A stretch of DNA of 64,000 nucleotides from Propionivibrio sp. (lineage in GTDB: Bacteria > Pseudomonadota > Gammaproteobacteria > Burkholderiales > Rhodocyclaceae). The DNA lies in the NCBI GenBank assembly GCA_029975435.1, contig JARKPC010000241.1, positions 1-64,000 of the forward strand, given 5' to 3'. Below the pieces are notes generated by a model. The model worked only from the letters and a program-made list of their open reading frames with translations. It made no database searches and was not told the DNA's origin. A program made the position numbers and the translations under genes. Shown piece by piece: positions 54,766 to 64,000 of this stretch (the first letter of the stretch is position 1; each line of letters opens with the position of its first letter).

Positions 54766-56097
54766 ATGTCGATAAAGCAAGAAAACCACGCCGGGCACGC
54801 GTTGATTGCCTGCCACGAATGCGACCTTGTGCAGCGGGTGGTTGACTCTCTTCCGGGGGCGACGCTTCGTTGCCGGCGCTGCAATCACGTGCTTTATCGC
54901 CATTCCGACAAGCCCCTGGATCATGCGGTAGCATGGAGTCTGGCCGGGTTGATTCTGTTGGTCCTCGCCAACGTCTTTCCGGTCGTGAATCTTTCGGTGG
55001 GTGGCCATCAAACGCAAACCTCGCTCTTTTCGGGAGCGATTGCCCTTTCGCGTGCCGGGCAGTTCGGCGTGGCGGCCCTGGTGATCGGAGTGCTGATCGT
55101 GGCGCCGGCACTTCTCTTCCTGCTCCAGATAGCCATCCTGCATCCCCTGCGCCAAGGGCGGCTGGTTCCGCATTTCGTGCAGCTCATGCGTGTTCTTTCG
55201 AGTCTCAACCACTGGCTGATGTTCGATGTGTTCATGCTGGCCATCATCGTCGCCGTCGTGAAGCTTTCACACCTGGCCCAGGTTTCCCCGGGAGAAGGCT
55301 TGTGGGCGTTTCTCGGGCTGATGGTGGCCTCGATCGTGTCGATCACCTCCTATGACACCCATTCGGTCTGGGAGCGCTATTCCCGCCTGTCCAGGAAAAA
55401 GGCGGGTTTCACCGTGTCCGAAGCGCCTGCCGAGCACAAATCGTTCGCTCCACGGACTCGACGTACCGCCTTGTCGCGAGGCTTGGTCTGCTGCCATGCG
55501 TGCGGCCTGCTCAGCCACTGGCGCCATGGTCCGGGCGGTTCGCATTGCCCTCGTTGCGGAGCATCCCTCCATCTGCGCAAGACAGACAGCCTGACGCGTA
55601 CCTGGGCTCTGCTGATTGCCGGTTACGTCCTGTTCGTCCCGGCCAACCTGCTGCCGATCACCATCACCAGTTCCCTTTTTGGCGTGCAGGCCGACACGAT
55701 CATGAGCGGGGTGGCGTATTTCTGGAACGAGGGGGCCTACGACCTGGCGATCGTCATCTTTACCGCCAGCATTTTCGTACCCTTGGCCAAACTGCTGTCG
55801 CTGACCTATCTCACCTATAGCGTACAGAAACGCACCACATGGGAACCCCTGCAGCGCACGCGCCTGTACCGCATGGTGGAATTTGTCGGCAAGTGGTCCA
55901 TGCTCGATATCTTTGTGGTGGCCATGCTGGCGCAACTGGTGCAGTTTTCGTCGCTGGCGGCGATCGAGGCGGGGCCGGGCGCGATCGCCTTCGCCTCGGT
56001 GGTGGTGGTAACGATGTTCGCCGCCATGTCGTTTGATTCGCGGCTCATCTGGGATCCGTTGGAGAAAAACCGTAATTCAGGAGAGAAACGTGGCTGA
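54766..56097 (+). CDS. pqiA: PqiA-like membrane protein
   Basis: Two zinc-ribbon + PqiA membrane domains (CHECDLVQ..CRRCNHVLYR; CHACGLL..CPRCGASLHLR). Confidence 0.92.
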   Translation: MSIKQENHAGHALIACHECDLVQRVVDSLPGATLRCRRCNHVLYRHSDKPLDHAVAWSLAGLILLVLANVFPVVNLSVGGHQTQTSLFSGAIALSRAGQFGVAALVIGVLIVAPALLFLLQIAILHPLRQGRLVPHFVQLMRVLSSLNHWLMFDVFMLAIIVAVVKLSHLAQVSPGEGLWAFLGLMVASIVSITSYDTHSVWERYSRLSRKKAGFTVSEAPAEHKSFAPRTRRTALSRGLVCCHACGLLSHWRHGPGGSHCPRCGASLHLRKTDSLTRTWALLIAGYVLFVPANLLPITITSSLFGVQADTIMSGVAYFWNEGAYDLAIVIFTASIFVPLAKLLSLTYLTYSVQKRTTWEPLQRTRLYRMVEFVGKWSMLDIFVVAMLAQLVQFSSLAAIEAGPGAIAFASVVVVTMFAAMSFDSRLIWDPLEKNRNSGEKRG

Positions 56098-57667
56098 ACT
56101 ATCCGAGTCCCCCCAAGACGACTATCCAAACGCAATCGCCGAACCGAAAAAGAAAGGGTGGTCACTGGTCTGGCTGGTGCCGATCATTGCCATTCTGGTC
56201 GGTGTGGGACTGGTCGTGCGAACCGTGCTCGAGCGCGGCCCCGATATCACCATCACGTTCAAGACCGCGGACGGAATCGAACCGGGCAAGACCAAGGTGC
56301 GCTACAAGAACGTGGAGATCGGCGCCGTTGAGCGCGTGGAACTGGCGGACGATATGCAGAAGGTCAAGGCGGTCATTCGCATGAGCAAGTCGGCGAAGCC
56401 TCTGCTGGTAGAGGACGCGCGCTTCTGGGTCGAGCGGCCGCGGGTCAGCGGCACCAACATCGAGGGATTGGGAACCTTGTTGTCCGGCGCCTTCATCGGC
56501 ATGGATATCGGCAAGTCGGCCAAGGCGCGGCAAAGCTTCGATGGGCTGGATCGCCCCCCGCTGGTGAAGTTCACTGAACCCGGCCGCACGTTCCAGTTGC
56601 GTGCCGAACAACTCGGCTCGCTGGATTCCGGTTCGCAGATCTACTATCGGCGCGTCGCCGTCGGCCAAGTCGTGCGCTACGAGATGGAAAAGGATGGTCA
56701 CGGTCTGAATTTCGAGATTTTCATCAAGGCGCCGTATGACCGTTTCGTCAATTCCGAAACGCGTTTCTGGGAGGCCAGCGGTGTCGACGTCGAATTCAGC
56801 GCCCAAGGTTTCAGGGTTGAATCACAATCCCTGAACGCGATTCTTTCAGGGGGCATCGCCTTCGAGACACGCGGCAATCCGAGCAAGGCGAAGCCTGTGG
56901 AACCGGACACCAGCTTCCGGCTATATGAGAAGAAGGCCGATGCGTTGAAGTTCGAAGACACTGAAGTGGTGCCCATGCGCCTGGTGTTCAACGAGTCGGT
57001 GCGCGGGTTGTCGGAAGGCGCGCCGGTCGACTTCCGCGGCATCGAAATTGGGCGCGTGAGTTCGATCGGTGCCTCTGTCGAGCAGAAGACGGGGCAAATC
57101 TTGATGATTGTCGACATCGACCTCTTCCCGAACCGGCTGCGTTCGATCGACGTCAAGCAGCGGGGAAAAGCCGTGTCCGTGCGTGAGGGCATGGATTTGC
57201 TGGTTGCCGGAGGATTGAGGGGGCAATTGCGTACCGGAAACTTCGTGTCCGGCCAGCTTCTGGTGTCGTTGGACTACTTCAAGGGAACTCCCAAGGCGGC
57301 CGTGAAATGGGATAGCGATCCGCCAATACTGCCAACCATTCCGGGATCTCTGGTGAAATTCGAGCAACAGGCTGCCGATCTGATCCAGTTGGTGGGCGAA
57401 CTGGTCAAGAAACTCGAGTCGCTGCCGCTCGAACAGATCTCCGAAGATGTGCGGACCACAGTCAAGTCGCTCGACAATACGCTGAAGACGGTCGACACCA
57501 CGTTGAAGACGGTGGACCGGCAGCTTGCCGACGATTCGATGCTGCAGCAGGATCTGCGCGACACCCTCCGCGAAGTGTCGAAGGCGGCGGCGGAAGCGCG
57601 CGCGCTCCTCGAGTACCAGTCGAGACACCCGGAAGCCCTGATCCAGGGCAAGGCCAAGGAGGAATAA
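56090..57667 (+). CDS. pqiB: PqiB-like MCE-domain protein
   Basis: Three MCE repeats after one TM; GTG start overlaps pqiA end by 8 bp. Confidence 0.92.
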   Translation: MAELSESPQDDYPNAIAEPKKKGWSLVWLVPIIAILVGVGLVVRTVLERGPDITITFKTADGIEPGKTKVRYKNVEIGAVERVELADDMQKVKAVIRMSKSAKPLLVEDARFWVERPRVSGTNIEGLGTLLSGAFIGMDIGKSAKARQSFDGLDRPPLVKFTEPGRTFQLRAEQLGSLDSGSQIYYRRVAVGQVVRYEMEKDGHGLNFEIFIKAPYDRFVNSETRFWEASGVDVEFSAQGFRVESQSLNAILSGGIAFETRGNPSKAKPVEPDTSFRLYEKKADALKFEDTEVVPMRLVFNESVRGLSEGAPVDFRGIEIGRVSSIGASVEQKTGQILMIVDIDLFPNRLRSIDVKQRGKAVSVREGMDLLVAGGLRGQLRTGNFVSGQLLVSLDYFKGTPKAAVKWDSDPPILPTIPGSLVKFEQQAADLIQLVGELVKKLESLPLEQISEDVRTTVKSLDNTLKTVDTTLKTVDRQLADDSMLQQDLRDTLREVSKAAAEARALLEYQSRHPEALIQGKAKEE

Positions 57668-57670
57668 TTC

Positions 57671-58267
57671 ATGAAGATCGTTTTTTGGGCTCTGATGCTC
57701 GCCACCATTCTCGTCGCCGGCTGCGGCACGACTCCCTCGTCGAGGCTCTACACGCTTGGCGCCGATGCCGGCGAGAGCGACGGGGTCGCGGCGGAAAAGC
57801 GGCGCATCGAAATCGTGGCTGTGCGCATTCCTGAACTCTGGGATCGGCCGCAGCTTGTCCTGACAAAATCGGCGAACGAAGTCAGCGTGAGCGAATTTCA
57901 CCGTTGGGCCGCCCCTCTGCGGTCCGAAATTCCGCGGGTCGTGGCGCGCAACCTCTCGCGAATTCTGGACAACCAGACCATCTGGCTGCGCGAGGACTTT
58001 GCCGGAGCCAAGCCGGAATTGCGCGTGCAGGTGATGATCGAGAGGATCGACGCGGTGGCCGGTGAGAGTGTTCAACTCGACGCCGCGTGGACGATCCGCC
58101 GCGCGGGGAGCGACACGGCGACAGTTGGCCGCGCGGCGATCGTCGAATCGACGGCGGGAACCAGTCACGAGGCAGTGGTCACGGCCCTGCGCCGCGCACT
58201 GTTGCGGATGAGCACTGCGCTGGCGAAGGATATTGCCGCGATGCCGAAAGGCGCTGATGGTCGGTGA
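57671..58267 (+). CDS. pqiC: PqiC-like lipoprotein (ABC-type transport auxiliary)
   Basis: 198 aa, lipobox LVAGCG, follows pqiB. Confidence 0.88.
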   Translation: MKIVFWALMLATILVAGCGTTPSSRLYTLGADAGESDGVAAEKRRIEIVAVRIPELWDRPQLVLTKSANEVSVSEFHRWAAPLRSEIPRVVARNLSRILDNQTIWLREDFAGAKPELRVQVMIERIDAVAGESVQLDAAWTIRRAGSDTATVGRAAIVESTAGTSHEAVVTALRRALLRMSTALAKDIAAMPKGADGR

Positions 58268-58366
58268 TATCGATAAATGGGCTTTGCCTGGCCAGAGGTA
58301 GCTGGCTGGCGCAGCCCTTCGATGTCAGACCGGGCGCCGATTCGAAGAAACGTCCAGATTCGCGGC

Positions 58367-59377
58367 TTAACCGGGATGGACTTTTGCACCTGGTGAGATT
58401 TGGGCAGAAAGTCGGGCAGATGCTGTGCTTTGAGAGTTCCCTGCTCGATCTGCGCTGCGGCGCAGCCCTTCGATGTCCCTTCTTGGGGGCATGCCAAAAA
58501 GCCGGGCGTACTCTCGGCTGAATTGGGACGGACTCTCATAGCCGACCTCGAACGCGGCGCTCGCCGCGTCCAGATGCTCATTGAGCATCAGGCGACGCGC
58601 TTCATTCAGGCGCAACCACTTCTGGTACTGCAAGGGGCTCATGGCGGTGAGTTGGCGGAAGTACTGGTGCAGGCTCGATGGGCTCATCTGCACATGAGCG
58701 GCGAGGTCATCGATGCGCAGTGCGGCCGTGTAGTTCGCTTTCAGCCAGTCGATGGCCTTGGCGATGCGATGCCCCTGACTGCCCACTGAAGCGATCTGCC
58801 ACAGGCGCGCGGCCTGGTCGCTTCTGAGCAGGCGATAGTGGATTTCCCGCTCAATGAGCGGTGCCAGCACGGGAATCGTTTCGGGCTCATTGAGCAAATC
58901 CAGCAGGCGCTTGAATGGCTCGAGCAAGACCGGTGTGACCGTGCCGATACCGACGCTTCTGTCATTTGTACGTTCCGTCGGCAATGGCAAGCCTCCCTGC
59001 GCGATCAACTCCGCCATGATGCGCAGATCCAGCTTGAGAACCAGTCCCAGGCACGGCTTCTCCGGGCTTGCCGACACAATCTGCGAATTGGCGGGAAGAT
59101 CGAGCGACGTGATCAGGAAGCGATGGATGTCGTAAGGGTAGGCTTCGCCGCCCACCAGCATCTGCTTTTCGCCCTGGACGACGAGAACGATGCTGGCCTC
59201 CACCAGGCAAATCGTCGGCGGCATCGGCATCTCGCGCCGGAAGAACACAAGGTTCGCGATCGGAGTCGGGCTGTCCGAGTTGTCGACAGTCCGGCGCCCG
59301 ATGCGTTCAACCATCGCCTCGCGCAAGGCGTCGAGCGTCCCGGCTTCATGGTGTTCAACCTGTTCTTGTTTCGGCAT
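58367..59377 (-). CDS. AraC family transcriptional regulator (YqhC-like)
   Basis: AraC_N domain then HTH IDDLAAHVQMSPSSLHQYFRQLTAMSPLQYQKWLRLNEARRLM; divergent from Fe-ADH. Confidence 0.9.
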   Translation of the reverse strand: MPKQEQVEHHEAGTLDALREAMVERIGRRTVDNSDSPTPIANLVFFRREMPMPPTICLVEASIVLVVQGEKQMLVGGEAYPYDIHRFLITSLDLPANSQIVSASPEKPCLGLVLKLDLRIMAELIAQGGLPLPTERTNDRSVGIGTVTPVLLEPFKRLLDLLNEPETIPVLAPLIEREIHYRLLRSDQAARLWQIASVGSQGHRIAKAIDWLKANYTAALRIDDLAAHVQMSPSSLHQYFRQLTAMSPLQYQKWLRLNEARRLMLNEHLDAASAAFEVGYESPSQFSREYARLFGMPPRRDIEGLRRSADRAGNSQSTASARLSAQISPGAKVHPG

Positions 59378-59543
59378 GGCAATTCTCCTTGCAACGTTTG
59401 CCCAAGAATATCCGCTTGAAGTGCTGATTCCAACCAGTAATCCCATGGTGTGGAGGATCAGGCAAGAAATGTCCAGGATTGGTATATCGATGAGCGGGCT
59501 GGATGGCGAAAAATGCTCCTCGGACTTCAATGAGGACAGCCCC

Positions 59544-60692
59544 ATGGAAAACTTCACCTTCTTCAATCCCACCAAGATCGAATTTGGTACCGGCAAGGAA
59601 CAACTGATCGGCCAGCATCTGGCCGAGCATGGCATCAAGAGAGTTCTGCTCTGCTATGGCAGCGAGCGCATCAAGCGCGAGGGGCTTTTCGATGTCGTGA
59701 GCAAGAGCCTCGCCGAGAAAGGCGTCGAACTCGTCGAGTGCGGCGGCATCGTCAGCAACCCCCTCGTCTCGAAGGTGCGCGAAGGCATTGCCCGGGCGCG
59801 GGCGCATCGGGTCGACGCCATCCTGAGCGTGGGTGGCGGGTCGGTACTCGACAGTTCCAAGGCGATTGCCGCGGGCGTCCGTTACGACGGCGATGTCTGG
59901 GATCTGTTCGTCGGCAAGGCACCGGTCGAATCGGCGCTGCCCGTGTTTTCCATCCTGACGCTGGCCGCAACGGGCAGTGAAATGAACGCGGGGGCGGTGG
60001 TCACCAATGACGAAACCAGGGAAAAATTCTTCATCATGGCGGCGCCGCTGTTTCCCCGGGTGTCGATCGTCAATCCGGCATTGATGCAGGGCGTGTCGCG
60101 CGACTATCTCGTCTATTCGGCTTCGGATGTCATCGCCCATCTGATCGAGGCATATTTCACCGCGACCGTGCATCCGAAGCTGCAATCGCGACTCGTCGAA
60201 TCGCTGATCAACACGGTGATCGAGACGACCGAGGCGCTGCTCGCCGATCCGGCCGACTACGGTGCACGCGCCGAGTTTGCCTGGGCCGCGACCCTGGCCT
60301 TGAACGGCCTGACCTTTTCCGGAGCCGCTGGCTTTAGCTATCCCAACCACGCCATCGAGCATGCGCTCTCCGCGCTGTTCAACGTGCCGCACGGCGCCGG
60401 CCTGTCGGTGATCGTACTGGCCTGGATGAAGTGGTATCGCGACCGCAACCCGGCCCAGTTCGAGCGCTTCGCCAAAAACGTGTTCGGCGTCGACGGAGGG
60501 GAACAGGGAATCGCGGCGCTGCAGGCGTGGTACGACAAGATCGGCACGCCGACGCGCCTGCCGCAACTGGGCATCGAGGAAACCGACCTGCCGGCCATCG
60601 TCGAAAACGTCCAGAAGAACGTACGCGTCTTTGGCATCGCCGAGACCTACACCCCGGAAGTGGTGACGGCCATTCTCAAGAATGCGCTGTGA
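59544..60692 (+). CDS. Iron-containing alcohol dehydrogenase (YqhD/BDH-like)
   Basis: 382 aa; GGGSVLDSSKAIAAG, ATGSEMNAGAVVTN, NHAIEHALSALFNVPHGAGL. Confidence 0.92.
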   Translation: MENFTFFNPTKIEFGTGKEQLIGQHLAEHGIKRVLLCYGSERIKREGLFDVVSKSLAEKGVELVECGGIVSNPLVSKVREGIARARAHRVDAILSVGGGSVLDSSKAIAAGVRYDGDVWDLFVGKAPVESALPVFSILTLAATGSEMNAGAVVTNDETREKFFIMAAPLFPRVSIVNPALMQGVSRDYLVYSASDVIAHLIEAYFTATVHPKLQSRLVESLINTVIETTEALLADPADYGARAEFAWAATLALNGLTFSGAAGFSYPNHAIEHALSALFNVPHGAGLSVIVLAWMKWYRDRNPAQFERFAKNVFGVDGGEQGIAALQAWYDKIGTPTRLPQLGIEETDLPAIVENVQKNVRVFGIAETYTPEVVTAILKNAL

Positions 60693-60732
60693 TCCCCCGA
60701 CTCTCACTATCCACACCCAGGTGAAAACCCAT

Positions 60733-61815
60733 ATGAGTACTCTGCTTTCCCGCAAGAAGTTCCTCCAGGGCGCCATCGTTGCCTGTACCGCGATGTGTGT
60801 CGGCGCCCCCGCCGTTCTGGCACAGACCAATCCCGCTTCAACCGCGGGCACGACCTTGAAGTTGACCCAGGAATGGGACAAGACCTTCCCGAAAAGCACC
60901 AAGGTCGATCATCAGAAAGTGACCTTCAAGAACCGCTACGGCATCACGTTGGCGGGCGATCTGTATCTGCCGAAAAACCGCGGCAACCAGCGCCTGCCCG
61001 CGCTGGCCGTGGGCGGTCCTTTCGGCGCGGTGAAGGAGCAATCCTCCGGGTTGTACGCGCAGACCATGGCCGAGCGTGGCTTCGTCACGCTTGCTTTCGA
61101 CGCGTCCTACACCGGCGAGAGCGGTGGCGAGCCGCGTAATGTCGCCTCGCCGGACATCAACACCGAAGATTTCAGCGCGGCCGTGGATTTCCTCGGCCTG
61201 CACGTTTCGGTCGACCGCGAGCGCATCGGGATCATCGGCATTTGCGGCTGGGGCGGCATGGCCTTGAATGCCACGGCCGTGGATAAGCGCATCAAGGCCG
61301 TCGTCGCCAGCACCATGTACGACATGACCCGCGTCATGTCCAAGGGCTACAACGATAGCGTGACCCTCGAACAGCGTACGCAAACGCTGGAGCAACTGAG
61401 CCGGCAACGCTGGCAGGATGCGGAAAATGGCGCGCCGGCCTACCAGCCGGCCTACAACAAACTGAAGGGCGGCGAAGCGCAGTTCATGGTCGACTACCAC
61501 GACTACTACATGACGCCGCGCGGCTACCACCCGCGTGCGGTCAACTCCGGCAATTCCTGGACGCAGACTACGCCGCTGTCGTTCATGAACATGCCTATCC
61601 TCACCTACATCAAGGAAATCTCGCCGCGCCCGCTGTTGTTGATTCATGGCGAGAACGCGCATTCGCGCTACTTCAGCGAGACCGCCTATGCTGCCGCTGC
61701 CGAGCCCAAAGAACTGCTGATCGTCAAGGGCGCCAATCACGTCGATCTGTACGATCAAGTGGACAAGATCCCGTTCGACAAGATGGCGGATTTCTTCGGC
61801 AAGAATCTGAAGTAA
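60733..61815 (+). CDS. Alpha/beta hydrolase, exported
   Basis: Signal peptide with RKKFLQG; GICGWGGMALNATAVD nucleophile region, LLLIHGENAHSR, GANHVDLYD. Confidence 0.85.
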   Translation: MSTLLSRKKFLQGAIVACTAMCVGAPAVLAQTNPASTAGTTLKLTQEWDKTFPKSTKVDHQKVTFKNRYGITLAGDLYLPKNRGNQRLPALAVGGPFGAVKEQSSGLYAQTMAERGFVTLAFDASYTGESGGEPRNVASPDINTEDFSAAVDFLGLHVSVDRERIGIIGICGWGGMALNATAVDKRIKAVVASTMYDMTRVMSKGYNDSVTLEQRTQTLEQLSRQRWQDAENGAPAYQPAYNKLKGGEAQFMVDYHDYYMTPRGYHPRAVNSGNSWTQTTPLSFMNMPILTYIKEISPRPLLLIHGENAHSRYFSETAYAAAAEPKELLIVKGANHVDLYDQVDKIPFDKMADFFGKNLK

Positions 61816-61825
61816 CTGGCGCAGG

Positions 61826-61860
61826 CCACCTGGAAGCTGAGACTATTCGCTTTCAGGTGG
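61826..61860. repeat. Strong hairpin upstream of SMR gene
   Basis: CCACCTGGAAGC-N11-GCTTTCAGGTGG, 12-bp stem with one G-U. Confidence 0.7.
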
Positions 61861-61878
61861 TCTCCACGGATTGGAATC

Positions 61879-62214
61879 ATGCTCAAGAACTGGCTTTTCC
61901 TGCTGACGGCAATCGTCAGCGAAGTCATCGCGACTTCAGCGCTGAAATCGAGCGACGGCTTTTCGCGCTTCTGGCCGTCGGTGGCCGTGGTCATCGGCTA
62001 CGGCATCGCGTTCTATTGTCTGGCACTGACGCTGCGCGTTATCCCGATGGGCGTGGTCTATGCCATCTGGTCGGGCATCGGCATCGTGCTGATCACCCTG
62101 GTTGGCTGGTTTTTGTTCGACCAGAAGCTCGACCTGCCAGCCTTGCTCGGTATCGGGCTGATCACCGCGGGCGTCGTGGTGATGAACGTCTTTTCAACGA
62201 GCCTGGGACACTGA
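61879..62214 (+). CDS. SMR-family multidrug efflux transporter (EmrE/Qac subtype)
   Basis: 111 aa, 4 TM; AIVSEVIATSALKSSDGFSRFWPSVAVVIGYGIAFYCLALTLRVIPMGVVYAIWSGIGIV. Confidence 0.92.
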   Translation: MLKNWLFLLTAIVSEVIATSALKSSDGFSRFWPSVAVVIGYGIAFYCLALTLRVIPMGVVYAIWSGIGIVLITLVGWFLFDQKLDLPALLGIGLITAGVVVMNVFSTSLGH

Positions 62215-62264
62215 AGCACGGTCGCTCGTAATCATTGCGAATGCTTGACGGTTTCCCTCTGACC

Positions 62265-63218
62265 TCAGGCTTCGTATTCCTTGAGCGCCGAAAGCGGAAC
62301 GTGCAGTTCCTCAAGCCGGGCAAACGTCTCCAGCAGATATTCGACGGTGACGCGAACGCGCGGGGCGATTAACGCGCGATGCGGATACTGGAGCGTCATT
62401 TCAAAACTGCCGGGATGGTGCGAATCGAGCAGGAGCACCTTGAGTCGTCCCGTGCGCAGATGGCTCCATGCGTGATGCACGCCCACTTCCGCGATGCCGG
62501 CCCCGGCGAGCGCGGATTGTGCCAGCGTTTCCGGCGACGAGAGGGTCATCACCGCGTTCTCGCAGTCGAGGGTCGTGATGCTGCTGTCGGCTGCCCTGAA
62601 ATTCCACAGTGACATGCGCCCGCCAAGAAAACGCCGCATCAGCAAACGGTGTCGCGCCAACTCATCCGGCGCTTTCGGGACGCCGTAACGAGCGAGGTAT
62701 TCGGGCGACGCCACGAGCACCATGTTGAACTGACAGATGGGGCGCGCCACCAGCGACGAGTCGGCGATGCGTCCGCCGCGCAGCGCCATGTCGTAACCAT
62801 CTTGCACGAGATCGATAACGCGATCGTCGAAATCGACCTCCACTGCGAGTTCCGGATACTTCTCCAGCAAACCCGGCAGAGCCGGGGCGAGTTGCTCACG
62901 GCCGAACCCCACGCTCGTCGAAATTCGAACCTTGCCCGCCGGTGTGGCCCGATGGGCAATGACCGCGTCCGTGGCGGCATCCAGCGCCTCCAGCGCAATG
63001 CGGGCTTGGCGCAGGAAGGCGGCGCCTTCTTCGGTCAGATTCAGGGTCCGGGTCGTGCGGTTCATCAGCCGCACACCGAGCGCCTTTTCCAGGCCAGCGA
63101 TGTTCTTGCTGACGGCGGCCGACGAAATGCCAAGTGCCCGTGCAGCGCCCGCGAAACTGCCGGCGTCCGCCGAATGAACGAAGGAAAGAATGGCGCGAAC
63201 GCGTTGGGAGGAATCCAT
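62265..63218 (-). CDS. LysR family transcriptional regulator
   Basis: 317 aa; N-terminal HTH FVHSADAGSFAGAARALGISSAAVSKNIAGLEKALGVRLMNRTTRTLNLTEEG. Confidence 0.93.
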   Translation of the reverse strand: MDSSQRVRAILSFVHSADAGSFAGAARALGISSAAVSKNIAGLEKALGVRLMNRTTRTLNLTEEGAAFLRQARIALEALDAATDAVIAHRATPAGKVRISTSVGFGREQLAPALPGLLEKYPELAVEVDFDDRVIDLVQDGYDMALRGGRIADSSLVARPICQFNMVLVASPEYLARYGVPKAPDELARHRLLMRRFLGGRMSLWNFRAADSSITTLDCENAVMTLSSPETLAQSALAGAGIAEVGVHHAWSHLRTGRLKVLLLDSHHPGSFEMTLQYPHRALIAPRVRVTVEYLLETFARLEELHVPLSALKEYEA

Positions 63219-63245
63219 GAGAAGGGCTCGTATCGTGGATGGGGG

Positions 63246-63271
63246 GATTAATAACCTTAAGTTGATTAATC
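63246..63271. promoter_or_regulatory. LysR-type operator candidate
   Basis: GATTAAT-N12-ATTAATC dyad in the divergent lysR / Fe-ADH intergenic region. Confidence 0.55.
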
Positions 63272-63349
63272 ATAAACCGAATATGGCGTTCCGGTAGCGA
63301 ATGGCGTTCGGCACAATGCCGTCACCTCAACTTCCAACGGATAGCGACC

Positions 63350-64000
63350 ATGCTCAACTTCGAATTCCAGAATCCAACCCGAATCGTTTTCGGCAAGGAC
63401 ACCGTCTCGTCGCTCGACAAGCTTGTTCCGGCCGACGCCCGCGTCCTGATCCTCTACGGCGGCCAGAGTGCCGAGCGCACCGGCACCCTGGCCGAAGTGC
63501 GCGCGGCACTCGGAGGGCGCACGTGCTTCGAGTTCGGCGGGATCGAGCCGAATCCGACCTTCGAGACGCTGACGAAAGCGGTCGCGCTGGCGCGTGCCGA
63601 ACGCGTCGACTTCCTGCTTGCCGTCGGTGGTGGTTCGGTGATCGACGGAACCAAGTTCGTTGCAGCGGCCGCCTGCTTCGAGGGCGATCCCTGGCAGATC
63701 CTCGAGAGCTTAGGCGGCGCGGTGCAAAACGCCTTGCCGCTGGGTGTGGTGCTTACCCTGTCGGCCACGGGCTCCGAGATGAATGCGGGGGCGGTGGTGA
63801 CGCGCAAGGAGACACACACCAAGGCCTTCTTTTCTTCACCGTGGGTCTTCCCGCAGTTCTCCATTCTCGATCCAACCAAGACCTACACGCTGCCGGCGCG
63901 TCAACTGGCCAACGGCGTCGTCGATGCCTTCGTGCACGTCGTCGAGCAATACCTGACCTATCCGGTCGATGCGCGCGTGCAGGACCGCCTCGCCGAAGGG
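63350..64000 (+). CDS. Iron-containing alcohol dehydrogenase (YqhD-like), 3' end outside window
   Basis: MLNFEFQNPTRIVFGKDTVSSLDKLVPADARVLILYGGQSAE...GGGSVIDGTKFVAAA...ATGSEMNAGAVVTRK; open to the window end. Confidence 0.9.
   Translation, partial: MLNFEFQNPTRIVFGKDTVSSLDKLVPADARVLILYGGQSAERTGTLAEVRAALGGRTCFEFGGIEPNPTFETLTKAVALARAERVDFLLAVGGGSVIDGTKFVAAAACFEGDPWQILESLGGAVQNALPLGVVLTLSATGSEMNAGAVVTRKETHTKAFFSSPWVFPQFSILDPTKTYTLPARQLANGVVDAFVHVVEQYLTYPVDARVQDRLAEG

Noticed and set aside
61816-61878. Guanidine riboswitch before the SMR gene
   Set aside because: The hairpin is present but lacks the conserved ykkC/mini-ykkC sequence, and the SMR protein looks EmrE/Qac-type rather than Gdx-type.

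Overview
This is a GC-rich chromosomal window that looks betaproteobacterial, probably Rhodocyclales-like (inferred from gene content, not tested). I see no CRISPR array, transposase or prophage. The backbone is: ABC substrate-binding protein (partial) / clpB / enolase-superfamily gene / TetR - SSS symporter - aryl-CoA ligase - ACT block / tesA-ybbA / Fe-ADH / hpnCDE squalene genes / tRNA-Leu / tig-clpP-clpX-lon-hupB / tRNA-Val / tRNA-Asp / ppiD / fabI / Yej-like peptide ABC transporter / mltD-like transglycosylase / four-gene GAF-PAS / hybrid kinase / HD-GYP signalling operon / deaminase + two sirtuins + EamA / two paralogous small ORFs / norR - ytfE(RIC) - hemerythrin - DUF3079 / pqiABC / AraC - Fe-ADH - hydrolase - SMR / LysR - Fe-ADH (partial). 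The best candidates for follow-up are: (1) a signalling operon (37388-47045) with three related GAF-PAS sensors, of which only the middle one carries a kinase, ending in an HD-GYP response regulator; (2) a textbook set of three GGT-N7-ACC NorR boxes plus a perfect sigma54 promoter before ytfE; (3) two matching palindromic operators (CCGACT-N4-AGTCGG) flanking the tetR gene; (4) a deaminase/sirtuin/EamA/sirtuin cluster followed by a tandem pair of small paralogous proteins with iterated upstream motifs; (5) tesA and ybbA diverging from overlapping start codons. All functional calls come from reading motifs and recalled families; no database search was run.
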